Shown here: in pieces, positions 12,345 through 23,127 of the stretch
How positions within the stretch are numbered: the first letter of the stretch is position 1
How the letters are laid out: every line of letters starts with the position of its first letter
Origin: Harmothoe impar
Lineage: Eukaryota; Annelida; Polychaeta; Phyllodocida; Polynoidae
NCBI GenBank assembly: GCA_947462335.1
Contig: OX381704.1
Location: forward strand, 122,570,065-122,634,064
Reading direction: 5' to 3'
DNA length: 64,000 bases
Translations under genes and position numbers: made by a program
The notes under the pieces: generated by a model
Told to the model about the DNA's origin: nothing
The model's database searches: none
The model's input: the letters and a program-made list of their open reading frames with translations, nothing else

Positions 12345-13180
12345 TAGCAGTAGTGGGATCAACAACAGTAGCAGCAGTAGTAACAACAGCAGTAGTAACA
12401 GCAGCAGTAGTAACAGCAGCAGTAGTAACAGCAGCAGCAGTAACAGCAGCAGTAGTAGCAGCAGCAGTAACAGCAGCAGTAACAGCAGCAGTAACAGCAG
12501 TAACAGCAGCAGCAGTAACAGCAGCAGTAGTAACAGCAGCAGTAACAGCAGCAGTAACAGCAGCAGTAACAGCAGCAGTAGTAACAACAGCAGTAGTAAC
12601 AGCAGCAGCAGTAACAGCAGCAGTAACAGCAGCAGTAACAGCAGCAGTAGTAACAACAGCAGCAGTAACAACAGCAGTAGTAACAGCAGCAGCAGTAACA
12701 GCAGCAGTAGTAACAGCAGCAGTAACAGCAGCAACAGTAACAGCAGCAGTAACAGCAGTAACAGCAGCAGCAGTAACAGCAGCAGCCGTAACAGCAGCAG
12801 TAGTAACAACAGCAGTAGTAACAGCAGCAGCAGTAACAGCAGCAGTAACAGCAGCAGTAGTAACAACAGCAGCAGTAACAGCAGCAGTAGTAACAACAGC
12901 AGTAGTAACAGCAGCAGCAGTAACAGCAGTAGTAGCAGCAGCAGTAGTAACAGCAGCAGTAGTAACAGCAGCAGTAGTAGCAGCAGCAGTAGTAACAGCA
13001 GCAGTAGTTACAGCAGCAGTAACAGCAGCAGCAGTAACAGCAGCAGTAGTAACAGCAGCAGTAACAGCAGCAGTAACAGCAGCAGTAGTAACAGCAGCAG
13101 TAACAGCAGCAGTAACAGCAGCAGTAACAGCAGCAGTAACAGCAGCAGTAACAGCAGCAGTAACAGCAGCAGCTGTTATA
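12345..13180. repeat. AACAGCAGCAGT(AGT) triplet-based array
   Basis: Units of 12 or 15 bp (AACAGCAGCAGT with optional AGT or AGC insertions) run for about 835 bp. All variation is in multiples of three, so frames in both strands remain open (Ala/Val/Thr or poly-Leu). That reflects the triplet structure and not a protein. Confidence 0.95.
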
Positions 13181-13884
13181 GTAGTAGAATACATCAGCGT
13201 GGCTTGAAGATGATCTGTCCCCAGATGATCGTCATGTGAGAGATCAGAGGCGGTGTTGGTGTGACAATCATAAATGGATCATCTGCCGGATGATGGGCTT
13301 GTAGGTGGTAGGGGAGGTGGGGGAGGTGGGGGGCAGCTTCCATCAGTAGTTCTACTGTACCAGGCTGTATCACGTGTGTGTATAGACACATATAGTCTGT
13401 TATAGTGTTCCTAGTTCCCAGGGGTGAGATGCATGTGGTGAGCTTCAGTATAGGATTACATAGGGAGTGCATGGTTTCAAGGAATTGTTTCCCCCTTAAA
13501 TCTCACATAAATGTTAAAGTTATACCTGCAATTACATATATAGAATATAGATAAACGTCCCAATATACATTTTTAGAGAGAGTTTATTTCATATATTGAA
13601 ACGGAGAGAGACATACATGTATAGCTTGCCAGAAACAGGCTACATTCCAAGATTGGACCAATATTACGTGGGAATTGCCTTTCCAGCGTATATGTAATTA
13701 TCCCGGGAACCGGTTACCTGGTACACCGTAACAGACTGTAACCTGAGGCACCCTGGTGTGTTATAACAGGACTGGACGCCATCTCCGCCCCCCTCTAAGG
13801 GAATGTCTATATTTAGCCACCAGGTGGGGATGACAGCACCCCAGCTTCTGACACCATTGATGCTCCCGCCGTGAAGCAAAAGGC
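13181..13884. other. unique host DNA, no gene recognised
   Basis: Contains a short GGTGGGGGAGGTGGGG purine run at about 13,310-13,335. No open frame shows family features. Confidence 0.4.
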
Positions 13885-14395
13885 AGCGTCACAATATGTA
13901 CAGCACATCCACCACCTTACACCGCTGATGCTAAATGAGGTATACAGGATGTCACAATATGTACAGCACATCCACCACCTTACACCGCTGATGCTGAATG
14001 ATGTCACAATATGTACAGCACATCCACCACCTTACACCGCTGATGCTGAATGAATGATGTCACAATATCTACAGCACATCCACCACCTTACACCGCTGAT
14101 GCTGAATGATGTCACAATATGTACAGCCCATCCACCACCTTACACCGCTGATGCTGAATGATGTCACAATATGTACAGCACATCCACCACCTAACACCGC
14201 TGATGCTGAATGATGTCACAATATGTACAGCACATCCACCATCTTACACCGCTGATGCTGAATGATGTCACGATATGTACAGCACATCCACCACCTTACA
14301 CCGCTGATGCTGAATGATGTATACAGCATGTCACAATATGTACAGCACATCCACCACCTTACCACAATATGTACAGCACATCCACCATCCGACCC
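13885..14395. repeat. 52-bp minisatellite, ~9 copies
   Basis: The unit contains CACAATATGTACAGCACATC then CACCACCTTACACCGCTGAT and ends GCTGAATGATGT. Spacing is 52 bp in the clean part (for example 14,113 and 14,165). Two units carry an extra GTATACAGCATGT-type insert (about 13,940 and 14,318). Confidence 0.93.
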
Positions 14396-14960
14396 CCTCC
14401 CCTCCCCATACCCTACCCTACAATGCTGTGTCATGCCAGCCATGCTACACCCTACCTTCCCTTTACCTACTCTGTGCTAGCCTAGCCTAGCCTAGCCTAC
14501 CCTACCCTACCCATACCCTGCCCTACCCTACAATGCTGTGTCATGCCAGCCATGCTATACCCTAGCTTTCCTTTACCTACTCTCCGCTAGCCTAGCCTAG
14601 CCTACCCTACCCTACCCATACCCTGCCCTACCCTACAATGCTGTGTCATGCCAGCCATGCTATACCCTAGCTTTCCTTTACCTACTCTCTGCTAGCCTAG
14701 CCTAGCCTAGCCTAGCCTAGCCTAGCCTAGCCTACCCTAGCCTAGCCTAGCCTAGCCTACCCTACTCTACCCTACCATACCCTACCCTACACTACCCCAC
14801 CCTACCCTACCCTGTGATTTACACCCTACTCTACCCTATCCTTACCTACCTGTGTTCCCTTCCCTACTCTGCCCTGTTATGTTTTACCTACCCTCCCTTC
14901 ACTTACTGTGTCCTGACCCTGCCCTGTTCTACCCTGCCCAACTCATGCCCTGTCCTATCC
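14396..14960. repeat. pentanucleotide (CCTAG/CCTAC)n array with ~108-bp higher-order repeat
   Basis: Three blocks beginning ACAATGCTGTGTCATGCCAG (about 14,420, 14,529 and 14,635) each end in GCCTA/CCCTA pentamers. The third runs into a 60-bp CCTAG tract and then diverged CCTAC words. The pentamers superficially resemble telomere repeats but are five bases and mixed. Confidence 0.85.
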
Positions 14961-15545
14961 TATGAGAGATTAGATATCATGCAGCAGGTAAGTGGTGATC
15001 CCGAGAATAAGTAAAAAGCAGTGAGAAGTGATTGAGATGCTTAAAGCGGCAGTCCCACCACTTGCCCGGCTACCACATAGTAGACTAGAACAGTACTAGA
15101 ATTGTGAGGGGGATACACTTGGTGATTATGACGCTTTAAGTCAGGTTATAGTTTCATTGTTTCTCTTGCCTCCTGAGGCTGAGTGCATGGGGGATGGGGT
15201 GAACACTGCTGACCTGACACGCAGTGGCAGAATCCTGAACTAGCCTCACACACCATGAATGTAAGCTGTGCTGCAGTGGGGATGGTCTCAGTAGTGACAT
15301 CTAGTAAGGACCACAGGAACTAGTCAAATAGCTACAGTATTGGTTGGACTTGTGAAATAGCCCATTTTGTAGTTGAGGCAAAAAATATCATGAACCATTA
15401 TGTTATATGAGCTGTGATAGGTGTAAGTACAGTGGCCCAAGAGGGTCAAAAAGTGATTTTGGGGGGGAAAAAGTGACCTTGAAGAAAAATATTATTTTGG
15501 GGGGACCTTTTTTTGAGAAAATCATTCTGTAAAATTGAAAAAAAA
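14961..15545. other. unique host DNA, no gene recognised
   Basis: No supported coding or RNA feature. The segment ends in G7 and A8 homopolymer stretches at about 15,460-15,550. Confidence 0.4.
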
Positions 15546-15564
15546 AATTTGAAAATGGATGCTG

Positions 15565-15672
15565 GAGGAGAAGGAGGGGGAGGAGGGGGAGGAGGGGGAG
15601 GAGGGGGGAGGGGAGGAGGAGGCGGGGGAGGGGAGGAGGGGGAGAAGGGGAGGAGGGGGATGGGGAGGGGGA
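15565..15672. repeat. purine-only (GGA)n tract
   Basis: About 105 bp of G and A on the plus strand in GGAGGG units. Glycine/glutamate frames are compositional. Confidence 0.93.
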
Positions 15673-16320
15673 AGCATATATATTCTCTCAGAGGGGCCTG
15701 ATTCAGGAGTTTAGGTTGGTATATCTCGATAATTATATTAGGTTTTAACATTGTATTCCAATGGGGGGCTAAAATGGATTTATACCGTGTGATCCCGTTG
15801 TATTTGGGCCGTATTGTTTTATAATTGTCTTATGATAGTGCTCCTTTAAATGATAAAACAATGGCGGACATCTGAGAAATTAGATTAACATTTTGTAGTG
15901 TCATTTTTTTGGGGTGAAAGTAATGCTTTACTGTCTAGACTCCTAATTAATCTTATGATGCAAAGGTTTAAATTTCTTTTCATCATTAAGGCAATCAATA
16001 GACTTCCTAACTTGTAGCTAGGAGTCTGTTGGCCCTTTTGGGCAGCATGTTGCTAAAGGGTGATATTTAATGTTATGATGCCCCAATACAGCCATAGTGA
16101 GTAACTTACCTGTAAAAGTGAGTTTAGTTAAACATTCCCCACAAGGTGGCAGCACCCACTGTACCATAAGGTAGCCTGTACCCTCCTCCATGTTGACATG
16201 TGTGCATGGCTACCATTAGCTACACTATGACGTCATTACTCAGGGTTACCTCTATGAGCAGTTTGGGATACGGAGGCTTCCCCCAGCAGAAAACGCTTGT
16301 GGTTAACTGTTTCCATTATC
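15673..16320. other. unique host DNA, no gene recognised
   Basis: AT-rich then mixed sequence without credible exons. It ends abruptly in the 29-bp array at about 16,320. Confidence 0.4.
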
Positions 16321-17708
16321 AGGATGGAGGCGGGTAGGCCTACATTATCAGGATGGAGGCGGGTAGGCCTACATTATCAGGATGGAGGCGGGTAGGCCTA
16401 CATTATCAGGATGGAGGCGGGTAGGCCTACATTATCAGGTTGGAGGCGGGTAGGCCTACATTATCAGGATGGAGGCGGGTAGGCCTACATTATCAGGTTT
16501 GCTGCGGGTAGGCCTACATTGTCAGGATGGAGGCGGGTAGGCCTACATTATCAGGATGGAGGCGGGAAGGCCTACATTGTCAGGATGGAGGCGGGTAGGC
16601 CTACATTATCAGGATGGAGGCGGGTAGGCCTACATTGTCAGGATGGAGGCGGGTAGGCCTACATTATCAGGATGGAGGCGGGTAGGCCTTCATTGTCAGG
16701 ATGGAGGCGGGTAGGCCTACATTGTCAGGATGGAGGCGGGTAGGCCTACATTGTCAGGTTGGAGGCGGGTAGGCCTACATTGTCAGGATGGAGGCGGGTA
16801 GGCCTACATTGTCAGGATGGAGGCGGGTAGGCCTACATTGTCAGGATGGAGGCAGGCAGGCCTACATTATCAGGATGGAGGCAGGTAGGCCTACATTATC
16901 AGGATGGAGGCAGGTAGGCCTACATTATCAGGATGGAGGCAGGTAGGCCTACATTATCAGGATGGAGGCAGGTAGGCCTACATTATCAGGATGGAGGCAG
17001 GTAGGCCTACATTATCAGGATGGAGGCAGGTAGGCCTACATTATCAGGATGGAGGCAGGTAGGCCTACATTATCAGGATGGAGGCAGGTAGGCCTACATT
17101 ATCAGGATGGAGGCAGGTAGGCCTACATTATCAGGATGGAGGCAGGTAGGCCTACATTATCAGGATGGAGGCAGGTAGGCCTACATTATCAGGATGGAGG
17201 CAGGTAGGCCTACATTATCAGGATGGAGGCAGGTAGGCCTACATTATCAGGATGGAGGCAGGTAGGCCTACATTATCAGGATGGAGGCAGGTAGGCCTAC
17301 ATTATCAGGATGGAGGCAGGTAGGCCTACATTATCAGGATGGAGGCAGGTAGGCCTACATTATCAGGATGGAGGCAGGTAGGCCTACATTATCAGGATGG
17401 AGGCAGGTAGGCCTACATTATCAGGATGGAGGCAGGTAGGCCTACATTATCAGGATGGAGGCAGGTAGGCCTACATTATCAGGATGGAGGCAGGTAGGCC
17501 TACATTATCAGGATGGAGGCAGGTAGGCCTACATTATCAGGATGGAGGCAGGTAGGCCTACATTATCAGGATGGAGGCAGGTAGGCCTACATTATCAGGA
17601 TGGAGGCAGGTAGGCCTACATTATCAGGATGGAGGCAGGTAGGCCTACATTATCAGGATGGAGGCAGGTAGGCCTACATTATCAGGATGGAGGCAGGTAG
17701 GCCTACAG
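16321..17708. repeat. 29-bp minisatellite, ~48 copies, two-phase
   Basis: The unit is AGGATGGAGGCGGGTAGGCC followed by TACATTATC (29 bp). Up to about 16,850 the copies are heterogeneous: GCGGG with TTATC/TTGTC alternation and rare GGTT, TTCATT and GGAAGG variants. From about 16,855 on, every copy reads GCAGG with TTATC, about 29 nearly identical units. Confidence 0.97.
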
Positions 17709-18574
17709 TTTAGGCTCATACACTGATGAAGTCTGGGTTAGGGTGTGGTCATTTATTCAAGTCAGGGTGATTACTCAGTTTTTCATTTTGTCCCTTTTAG
17801 GGAGTGTCAATTTTTTAACAATAGGGTGGTGGTGGATTTGGGGGGGGTAAAAAATCTATACCCCTTGACTGGTAGAGGGTTAGGCCAAAAAGAACGGTTT
17901 GCTCCAGGTCACCCAACAGACCCTCTAAACAGGGCAGACCCTACGTTTTTTACACAATTTTGAAGAAATCTCCGTATTCTTACCCTTTTTTTGACAATTT
18001 TAGGGTATGTGAAGAAACTGGCTAAAACATTCATGTTAAAAAAGAAAGGATTAAAAAAAAAGAATCCAACCTACTGACCCTACATTTCTCCACATTTTGG
18101 CCTTGGGTAAAGATTTCACCTATTTTGAGCAACAGAGCCCATGTTATTATGCAACAAAGGGATTGCGTGCAATTTTCGATTCCCCAGGGGGGGGGGGTAA
18201 AAATGTCTGACCCCTTGACTGCAGGTAGGGAAGAACATTTACATCCATTTTGTTGCAGCCTACCAGTATTTACTAGAAATAACATACAGGGAAGTAATTG
18301 AAACATAGCGTTGACAAAGTATCACCTTTATTACTGACAACAGCAAACGGCGAGAACATGTTGTCACCACTGCATAATACATCTGCTTTAAATAGCTTTA
18401 CAATTTGCTTAAAGTTGACTAATGTCGGACATTAAGCCTCTTTAAGCTTCTTTAAGCAAACTTGTCAGCAAAAATTAAAGAACCAAAAGTCGGAATTTAA
18501 TCAACCTTTAATGACGCTTAATGGCCTTCTTTCTGATGGTCCAAAAGATGATTAAAGTCAGAGTTAGGGCATGT
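17709..18574. other. unique DNA with a ~45-bp dispersed duplication
   Basis: A G-run followed by GTAAAAA then a pyrimidine word and ACCCCTTGACTG occurs at about 17,838-17,872 and again at 18,187-18,222. The two copies are about 350 bp apart in direct orientation. From about 18,390 the sequence fills with TTTAAG/TTAAAG words leading into the next array. No gene is supported. Confidence 0.5.
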
Positions 18575-19080
18575 TTAAAGGTGTTTAAAGAAGGACTTGG
18601 GGCTTGCTTATAGTGGATTAAAGGTGTTTAAAGAAGGACTTGGGGGTTGCCTCTAGTGGGTTAAAGGTTATTAAAGAAGGACTTGGGGGTTGCCTCTTGT
18701 GGGTTAAAGGTGATTAAAGAAGGACTTGGGGGTTGCCTCTTGTGGGTTAAAGGTGATTAAAGAAGGACTTGGGGGTTGCCTCTTGTGGGTTAAAGGTGAT
18801 TAAAGAAGGACTTGGGGGTTGCCTCTTGTGGGTTAAAGGTGATTAAAGAAGGACTTGGGGTTGCCTCTTGTGGGTTAAAGGTGATTAAAGAAGGACTTGG
18901 GGTTGCCTCTTGTGGGTTAAAGGTGATTAAAGAAGGACTTGGGGGTTGCCTCTTGTGGGTTAAAGGTGATTAAAGAAGGACTTGGGGGTTGCCTCTTGTG
19001 GGTTAAAGGTGATTAAAGGAGGGCTTGGGGTTCGCTTAAAGTAGGTTATAGGTGATTAAAGAAGGACTTGGGGTTTAATT
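18575..19080. repeat. 43-bp minisatellite, ~11 copies
   Basis: The unit contains GGTTGCCTCTTGTGGGTTAA then AGGTGATTAAAGAAGGACTT and a G-run of four to six. Spacing is 43 bp with one-base slippage in the G-run. Edges degenerate at both ends. Confidence 0.94.
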
Positions 19081-19207
19081 AAAGTAGCTTATATTTGATC
19101 TTATATAGACTGTAGATTAGCTTAGCTTATACTTCATACTTGGAATATTGAGTTCTTACTATTGTATTCAGTGGCAGATAAAAACTCATCAATTGGTAGA
19201 CTTTTCT

Positions 19208-21215
19208 GGGTTGTGGAGGCAGGCCCTGGGTTGTGGAGGCTGGGGCCGGGTTGTGGAGGCTGGGGCCGGGTTGTGGAGGCTGGGGCCGGGTTGTGGAGGC
19301 TGGGGCCGGGTTGTGGAGGCTGGGGTCGGGTTGTGGAGGCTGGGGTCGGGTTGTGGAGGCAGAGGCTGGGTTGTGGAGGCTGGGGCCGGGTTGTGGAGGC
19401 TAGGGTCGGGTTGTGGAGGCTGGGGCCGGGTTGTGGAGGCAGAGGCTGGGTTGTGGAGGCTGGGGCCGGGTTGTGGAGGCTGGGGCCGGGTTGTGGAGGC
19501 TGGGGCCGGGTTGTGGAGGCTGGGGCCGGGTTGTGGAGGCTAGGGTCGGGTTGTGGAGGCAGAGGCTGGGTTGTGGAGGCTGGGGCCGGGTTGTGGAGGC
19601 TGGGGCCGGGTTGTGGAGGCTGGGGCCGGGTTGTGGAGGCTGGGGCCGGGTTGTGGAGGCTAGGGTCGGGTTGTGGAGGCAGAGGCTGGGTTGTGGAGGC
19701 TGGGGCCGGGTTGTGGAGGCTGGGGCCGGGTTGTGGAGGCTGGGGCCGGGTTGTGGAGGCTGGGGCCGGGTTGTGGAGGCTAGGGTCGGGTTGTGGAGGC
19801 TAGGGTCGGGTTGTGGAGGCTGGGGCCGGGTTGTGGAGGCAGAGGCTGGGTTGTGGAGGCTGGGCCGGGTTGTGGAGGCTGGGGCCGGGTTGTGGAGGCA
19901 GAGGCTGGGTTGTGGAGGCTAGGGTCGGGTTGTGGAGGCTAGGGTCGGGTTGTGGAGGCAGAGGCTGGGTTGTGGAGGCTGGGGCCGGGTTGTGGAGGCT
20001 GGGGCCGGGTTGTGGAGGCTGGGGCCGGGTTGTGGAGGCTGGGGCCGGGTTGTGGAGGCTGGGGCCGGGTTGTGGAGGCAGAGGCTGGGTTGTGGAGGCT
20101 AGGGTCGGGTTGTGGAGGCTAGGGTCGGGTTGTGGAGGCAGAGGCTGGGTTGTGGAGGCTGGGGCCGGGTTGTGGAGGCTGGGGCCGGGTTGTGGAGGCT
20201 GGGGCCGGGTTGTGGAGGCTGGGGCCGGGTTGTGGAGGCAGAGGCTGGGTTGTGGAGGCTGGGGCCGGGTTGTGGAGGCTGGGGCCGGGTTGTGGAGGCT
20301 GGGGCCGGGTTGTGGAGGCTGGGGCCGGGTTGTGGAGGCTAGGGTCGGGTTGTGGAGGCAGAGGCTGGGTTGTGGAGGCTGGGGCCGGGTTGTGGAGGCT
20401 AGGGTCGGGTTGTGGAGGCTAGGGTCGGGTTGTGGAGGCAGAGGCTGGGTTGTGGAGGCTGGGGCCGGGTTGTGGAGGCTGGGGCCGGGTTGTGGAGGCT
20501 GGGGCCGGGTTGTGGAGGCTGGGGCCGGGTTGTGGAGGCAGAGGCTGGGTTGTGGAGGCTGGGGCCGGGTTGTGGAGGCAGGGGCCGGGTTGTGGAGGCA
20601 GGGGCCGGGTTGTGGAGGCTGGGGCCGGGTTGTGGAGGCTGGGGCCGGGTTGTGGAGGCTGGGGCCGGGTTGTGGAGGCTAGGGTCGGGTTGTGGAGGCT
20701 AGGGTCGGGTTGTGGAGGCAGAGGCTGGGTTGTGGAGGCTGGGGCTGGGTTGTGGAGGCTGGGGCCGGGTTGTGGAGGCTGGGGCCGGGTTGTGGAGGCT
20801 GGGGCCGGGTTGTGGAGGCAGAGGCTGGGTTGTGGAGGCTGGGGCCGGGTTGTGGAGGCTAGGGTCGGGTTGTGGAGGCTGGGGCCGGGTTGTGGAGGCT
20901 GGGGCCGGGTTGTGGAGGCTGGGGCCGGGTTGTGGAGGCTGGGGCCGGGTTGTGGAGGCTGGGGTCGGGTTGTGGAGGCTAAGGTCGGGTTGTGGAGGCT
21001 GGGGCCGGGTTGTGGAGGCTGGGGCCGGGTTGTGGAGGCTAGGGTCGGGTTGTGGAGGCTAGGGTCGGGTTGTGGAGGCAGAGGCTAGGTTGTGGAGGCT
21101 GGGGCCGGGTTGTGGAGGCTGGGGCCGGGTTGTGGAGGCTGGGGCCGGGTTGTGGAGGCTGGGGCCGGGTTGTGGAGGCTGGGGCCGGGTTGTGGAGGCT
21201 GGGGCCGGGTCCTTG
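19208..21215. repeat. 20-bp G-rich minisatellite, ~100 copies, higher-order structure
   Basis: The unit is GGTTGTGGAGGCTGGGGCCG. Three main variants differ in the second half: TGGGGCCG, AGAGGCTG and TAGGGTCG. Around 19,441-19,800 they follow a 120-bp pattern (one AGAGGCTG unit, four TGGGGCCG, one TAGGGTCG), with less regular mixtures later. One 19-bp unit near 19,860 shifts the register. The plus strand is very G-rich over 2 kb. Open frames (WRLGPGCGG type) are artefacts. Confidence 0.97.
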
Positions 21216-21374
21216 AGGCTGGGCAGTCAGGTGGGCAGCTGGGCAGGCAGTCTGGCAGAGCTTCGGCAGGCAGCAGGTAGATTGTAGAAGCAGGAGGTGT
21301 TTTCAGGAGCCCAGGCACTGGTGAAGTGAGGACCTCCCTCAGCAGGACCCCCCATTATAAAGAGGTGCTATTAT

Positions 21375-21386
21375 GGTCACGTGACC
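21375..21386. promoter_or_regulatory. E-box palindrome, copy 1
   Basis: A perfect 12-bp palindrome GGTCACGTGACC with a CACGTG core, the consensus core for USF/MITF/TFE3-type bHLH-zip factors. An identical copy lies 44 bp downstream, with GATTGGC (an inverted CCAAT core) between them. The arrangement resembles a compact promoter, but no coding exon was recognised nearby. Confidence 0.4.
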
Positions 21387-21418
21387 GCCGCGAGACCTCT
21401 CTCTGATTGGCTAGAGGT

Positions 21419-21430
21419 GGTCACGTGACC
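21419..21430. promoter_or_regulatory. E-box palindrome, copy 2
   Basis: Second perfect GGTCACGTGACC. See the copy at 21,375; the pair brackets an inverted CCAAT core at about 21,405. Confidence 0.4.
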
Positions 21431-21674
21431 TCTGATGTGCACTGATGCAGATCAGTGTACCATTGGCAGTCATTGGGTGCGGATTGTGGAGCTTCTAGAG
21501 GGGCTAGGGAGTTCCAGGAGGACTCTTTGTAAAGCCCCCGGGCCTCCCAATATGCCCAAGTATAAATCTCACTGTGCTCCAATTCGTTCTGGAGCTATAT
21601 CTATAAATGTGTATTAAAGCTCTAGGGGTGCTTTGGGAATTAATATACATGATAAAGTAAAATAGAGGGTGTCC

Positions 21675-22255
21675 ACAGCTACCTGCACTCCCAGGGCGCG
21701 GAGAAGGCGTCATATGCTCCCTCCTGGCGGCTCTATACTGCCACAAACACGGCCACACCTCTCCCCCAGCTACCTGCACCTCCAGGGCGCGCACAAGCCG
21801 TCATATGCTCCCTCCTGGCGGCTCTATAGTGCCCCGAACACGGCCACACCTTTCCCCCAGCTACCTGCACCTCCAGGGCGCGCACAAGCCGTCATATGCT
21901 CCCTCCTGGCGGCTCTATAGTGCCCCAAACACGGCCACACCTCTCCCCCAGCTACCTGCACCTCCAGGGCGCGCACAAGCCGTCATATGCTCCCTCCTGG
22001 CGGCTCTATACTGCCACAAACACGGCCACACCTCTCCCCCAGCCACCTGCACCTCCAGGGCGCGCACAAGGCGTCATACGCTCCCTCCTGGCGGCTCTAA
22101 AATGCCACACAGACCGCCACACCTGTCCCCTAGCTGCCTGCACTCCCAGGGCGCGCACAAGGCGTCATACGCTCCCTCCTGGCGGCTCTATAGTGCCACA
22201 AACACGGCCACACCTCTCCCCAAGCTACTTGCACTCCCAGGGCGCACAGAAGGGG
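21675..22255. repeat. 91-bp minisatellite, ~6 copies
   Basis: The phrase GTCATATGCTCCCTCCTGGC (or GTCATACG) recurs at 21,709, 21,800, 21,891, 21,982, 22,073 and 22,165, an exact 91-bp period except for the last step. Units also share CCAGGGCGCGCACAAG. Because 91 is not a multiple of three, open frames shift from unit to unit. Confidence 0.93.
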
Positions 22256-22505
22256 CTTAAAGAAGATTAAAGTTGCAAAAAGGCAGGCACTGCTTAAAGA
22301 AGGTTAAAGCTGGTGACAAGGTGCTTGTCCTTCTTTAAGCAGCTTTGAGCACCTTTGCTGATCATTAAACAAGGAATTAAAGATGCAGGAAAGTAGATAC
22401 TGCTTAAAGTAGGTTAAAGTATATCAAAGGTGCTGACAAGCTGCGGCTCCTACTTTAAGCACCTCGACTGCTGCTTTAAGCACTGACAAAAGGGGTTTAA
22501 ATTCG
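22256..22505. repeat. TTAAAG-rich diverged repeats
   Basis: Words such as TTAAAGAAGGTTAAAG and CTTCTTTAAGCA occur in both orientations, with near-duplicates at about 22,290 and 22,400. The vocabulary matches 18,390-19,080 on the other side of the 20-bp and 91-bp arrays, so the two may once have been contiguous. Confidence 0.5.
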
Positions 22506-23121
22506 AATTATTATGCAGTGCACATATCAATGTAACAATCAATGCAACACAAAATCAGAATAACACCAGAACTGTTCATGTGTCTACAATTAATAACAAG
22601 ACAATATACACAAGGTAGAAGCTAAAATGACCCAAGCTGCCCTGGTGACTTAAAAGAGAGGATCTGTATCTATCTCAGGGTATTTACTGTAAATATTTGA
22701 GAAACAATCATATAGTATGTAAGATGAGGCGTCTGTACGCTTTGAACACGACCACGCTTTTGAAATCAAGTTTCGGAATATTCCCGGGTTTAGAGAGATC
22801 CAATCCCTAGCCTGACATAAACCATCGCTGATTGGTCAATAGGCCAACCATCAGAGGGAGATTGTCTCTGATTGGTCCAGAGATCTGGGCTCCCTCTGCT
22901 AGTACCCAGTCCTGCATCAGTTTACACCTAACTAAAACACAGGGCCCAGCATATCCAGGTCAGCAGTGCCAGGGTTTGACACCAGAGGGAGACCTGGTCT
23001 ATTTTACCTACTGTACATTGGCCTAGTATGCTAACTGCAGCTACCAGCATAGGGGATGACTGTTTTAGCTACAGTCCAAGGGGTGGCAGCACCTAGCTCT
23101 CTGCTGAAAGTCAGGTTGGGG
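22506..23121. other. host flank left of the palindromic element
   Basis: Single-copy DNA. CTGATTGGTC occurs twice near 22,830 and 22,870 (inverted CCAAT cores). No credible exon is seen. Confidence 0.4.
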
Positions 23122-23127
23122 AAGGCT
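23122..23127 (+). repeat. target-site duplication, left (AAGGCT)
   Basis: AAGGCT directly precedes the left terminus of the palindrome and is repeated in direct orientation at 54,127-54,132 directly after the right terminus. Outside these six bases the two flanks are unrelated. This is the classical footprint of transposition with a 6-bp staggered cut. Confidence 0.8.

Larger units (their letters stand above)
21216..21674. other. unique DNA with paired E-box palindromes
   Basis: A single-copy stretch between two minisatellites. It contains AGGCAG/GGGCAG words just after the array, two E-box palindromes (listed separately) and no credible exon. Confidence 0.4.

Noticed and set aside
12325..13207. 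Poly-Leu and Ala/Val/Thr frames on both strands
   Set aside because: Triplet-based satellite; frames stay open because every unit length is a multiple of three.
14470..14815. Interstitial telomere sequence
   Set aside because: Units are mixed CCTAG/CCTAC pentamers, not the animal TTAGGG hexamer.
19148..21318. Gly/Trp/Arg-rich frames over the 20-bp array
   Set aside because: Periodic every 60 bp, in all frames, with start points that differ only by unit variants.
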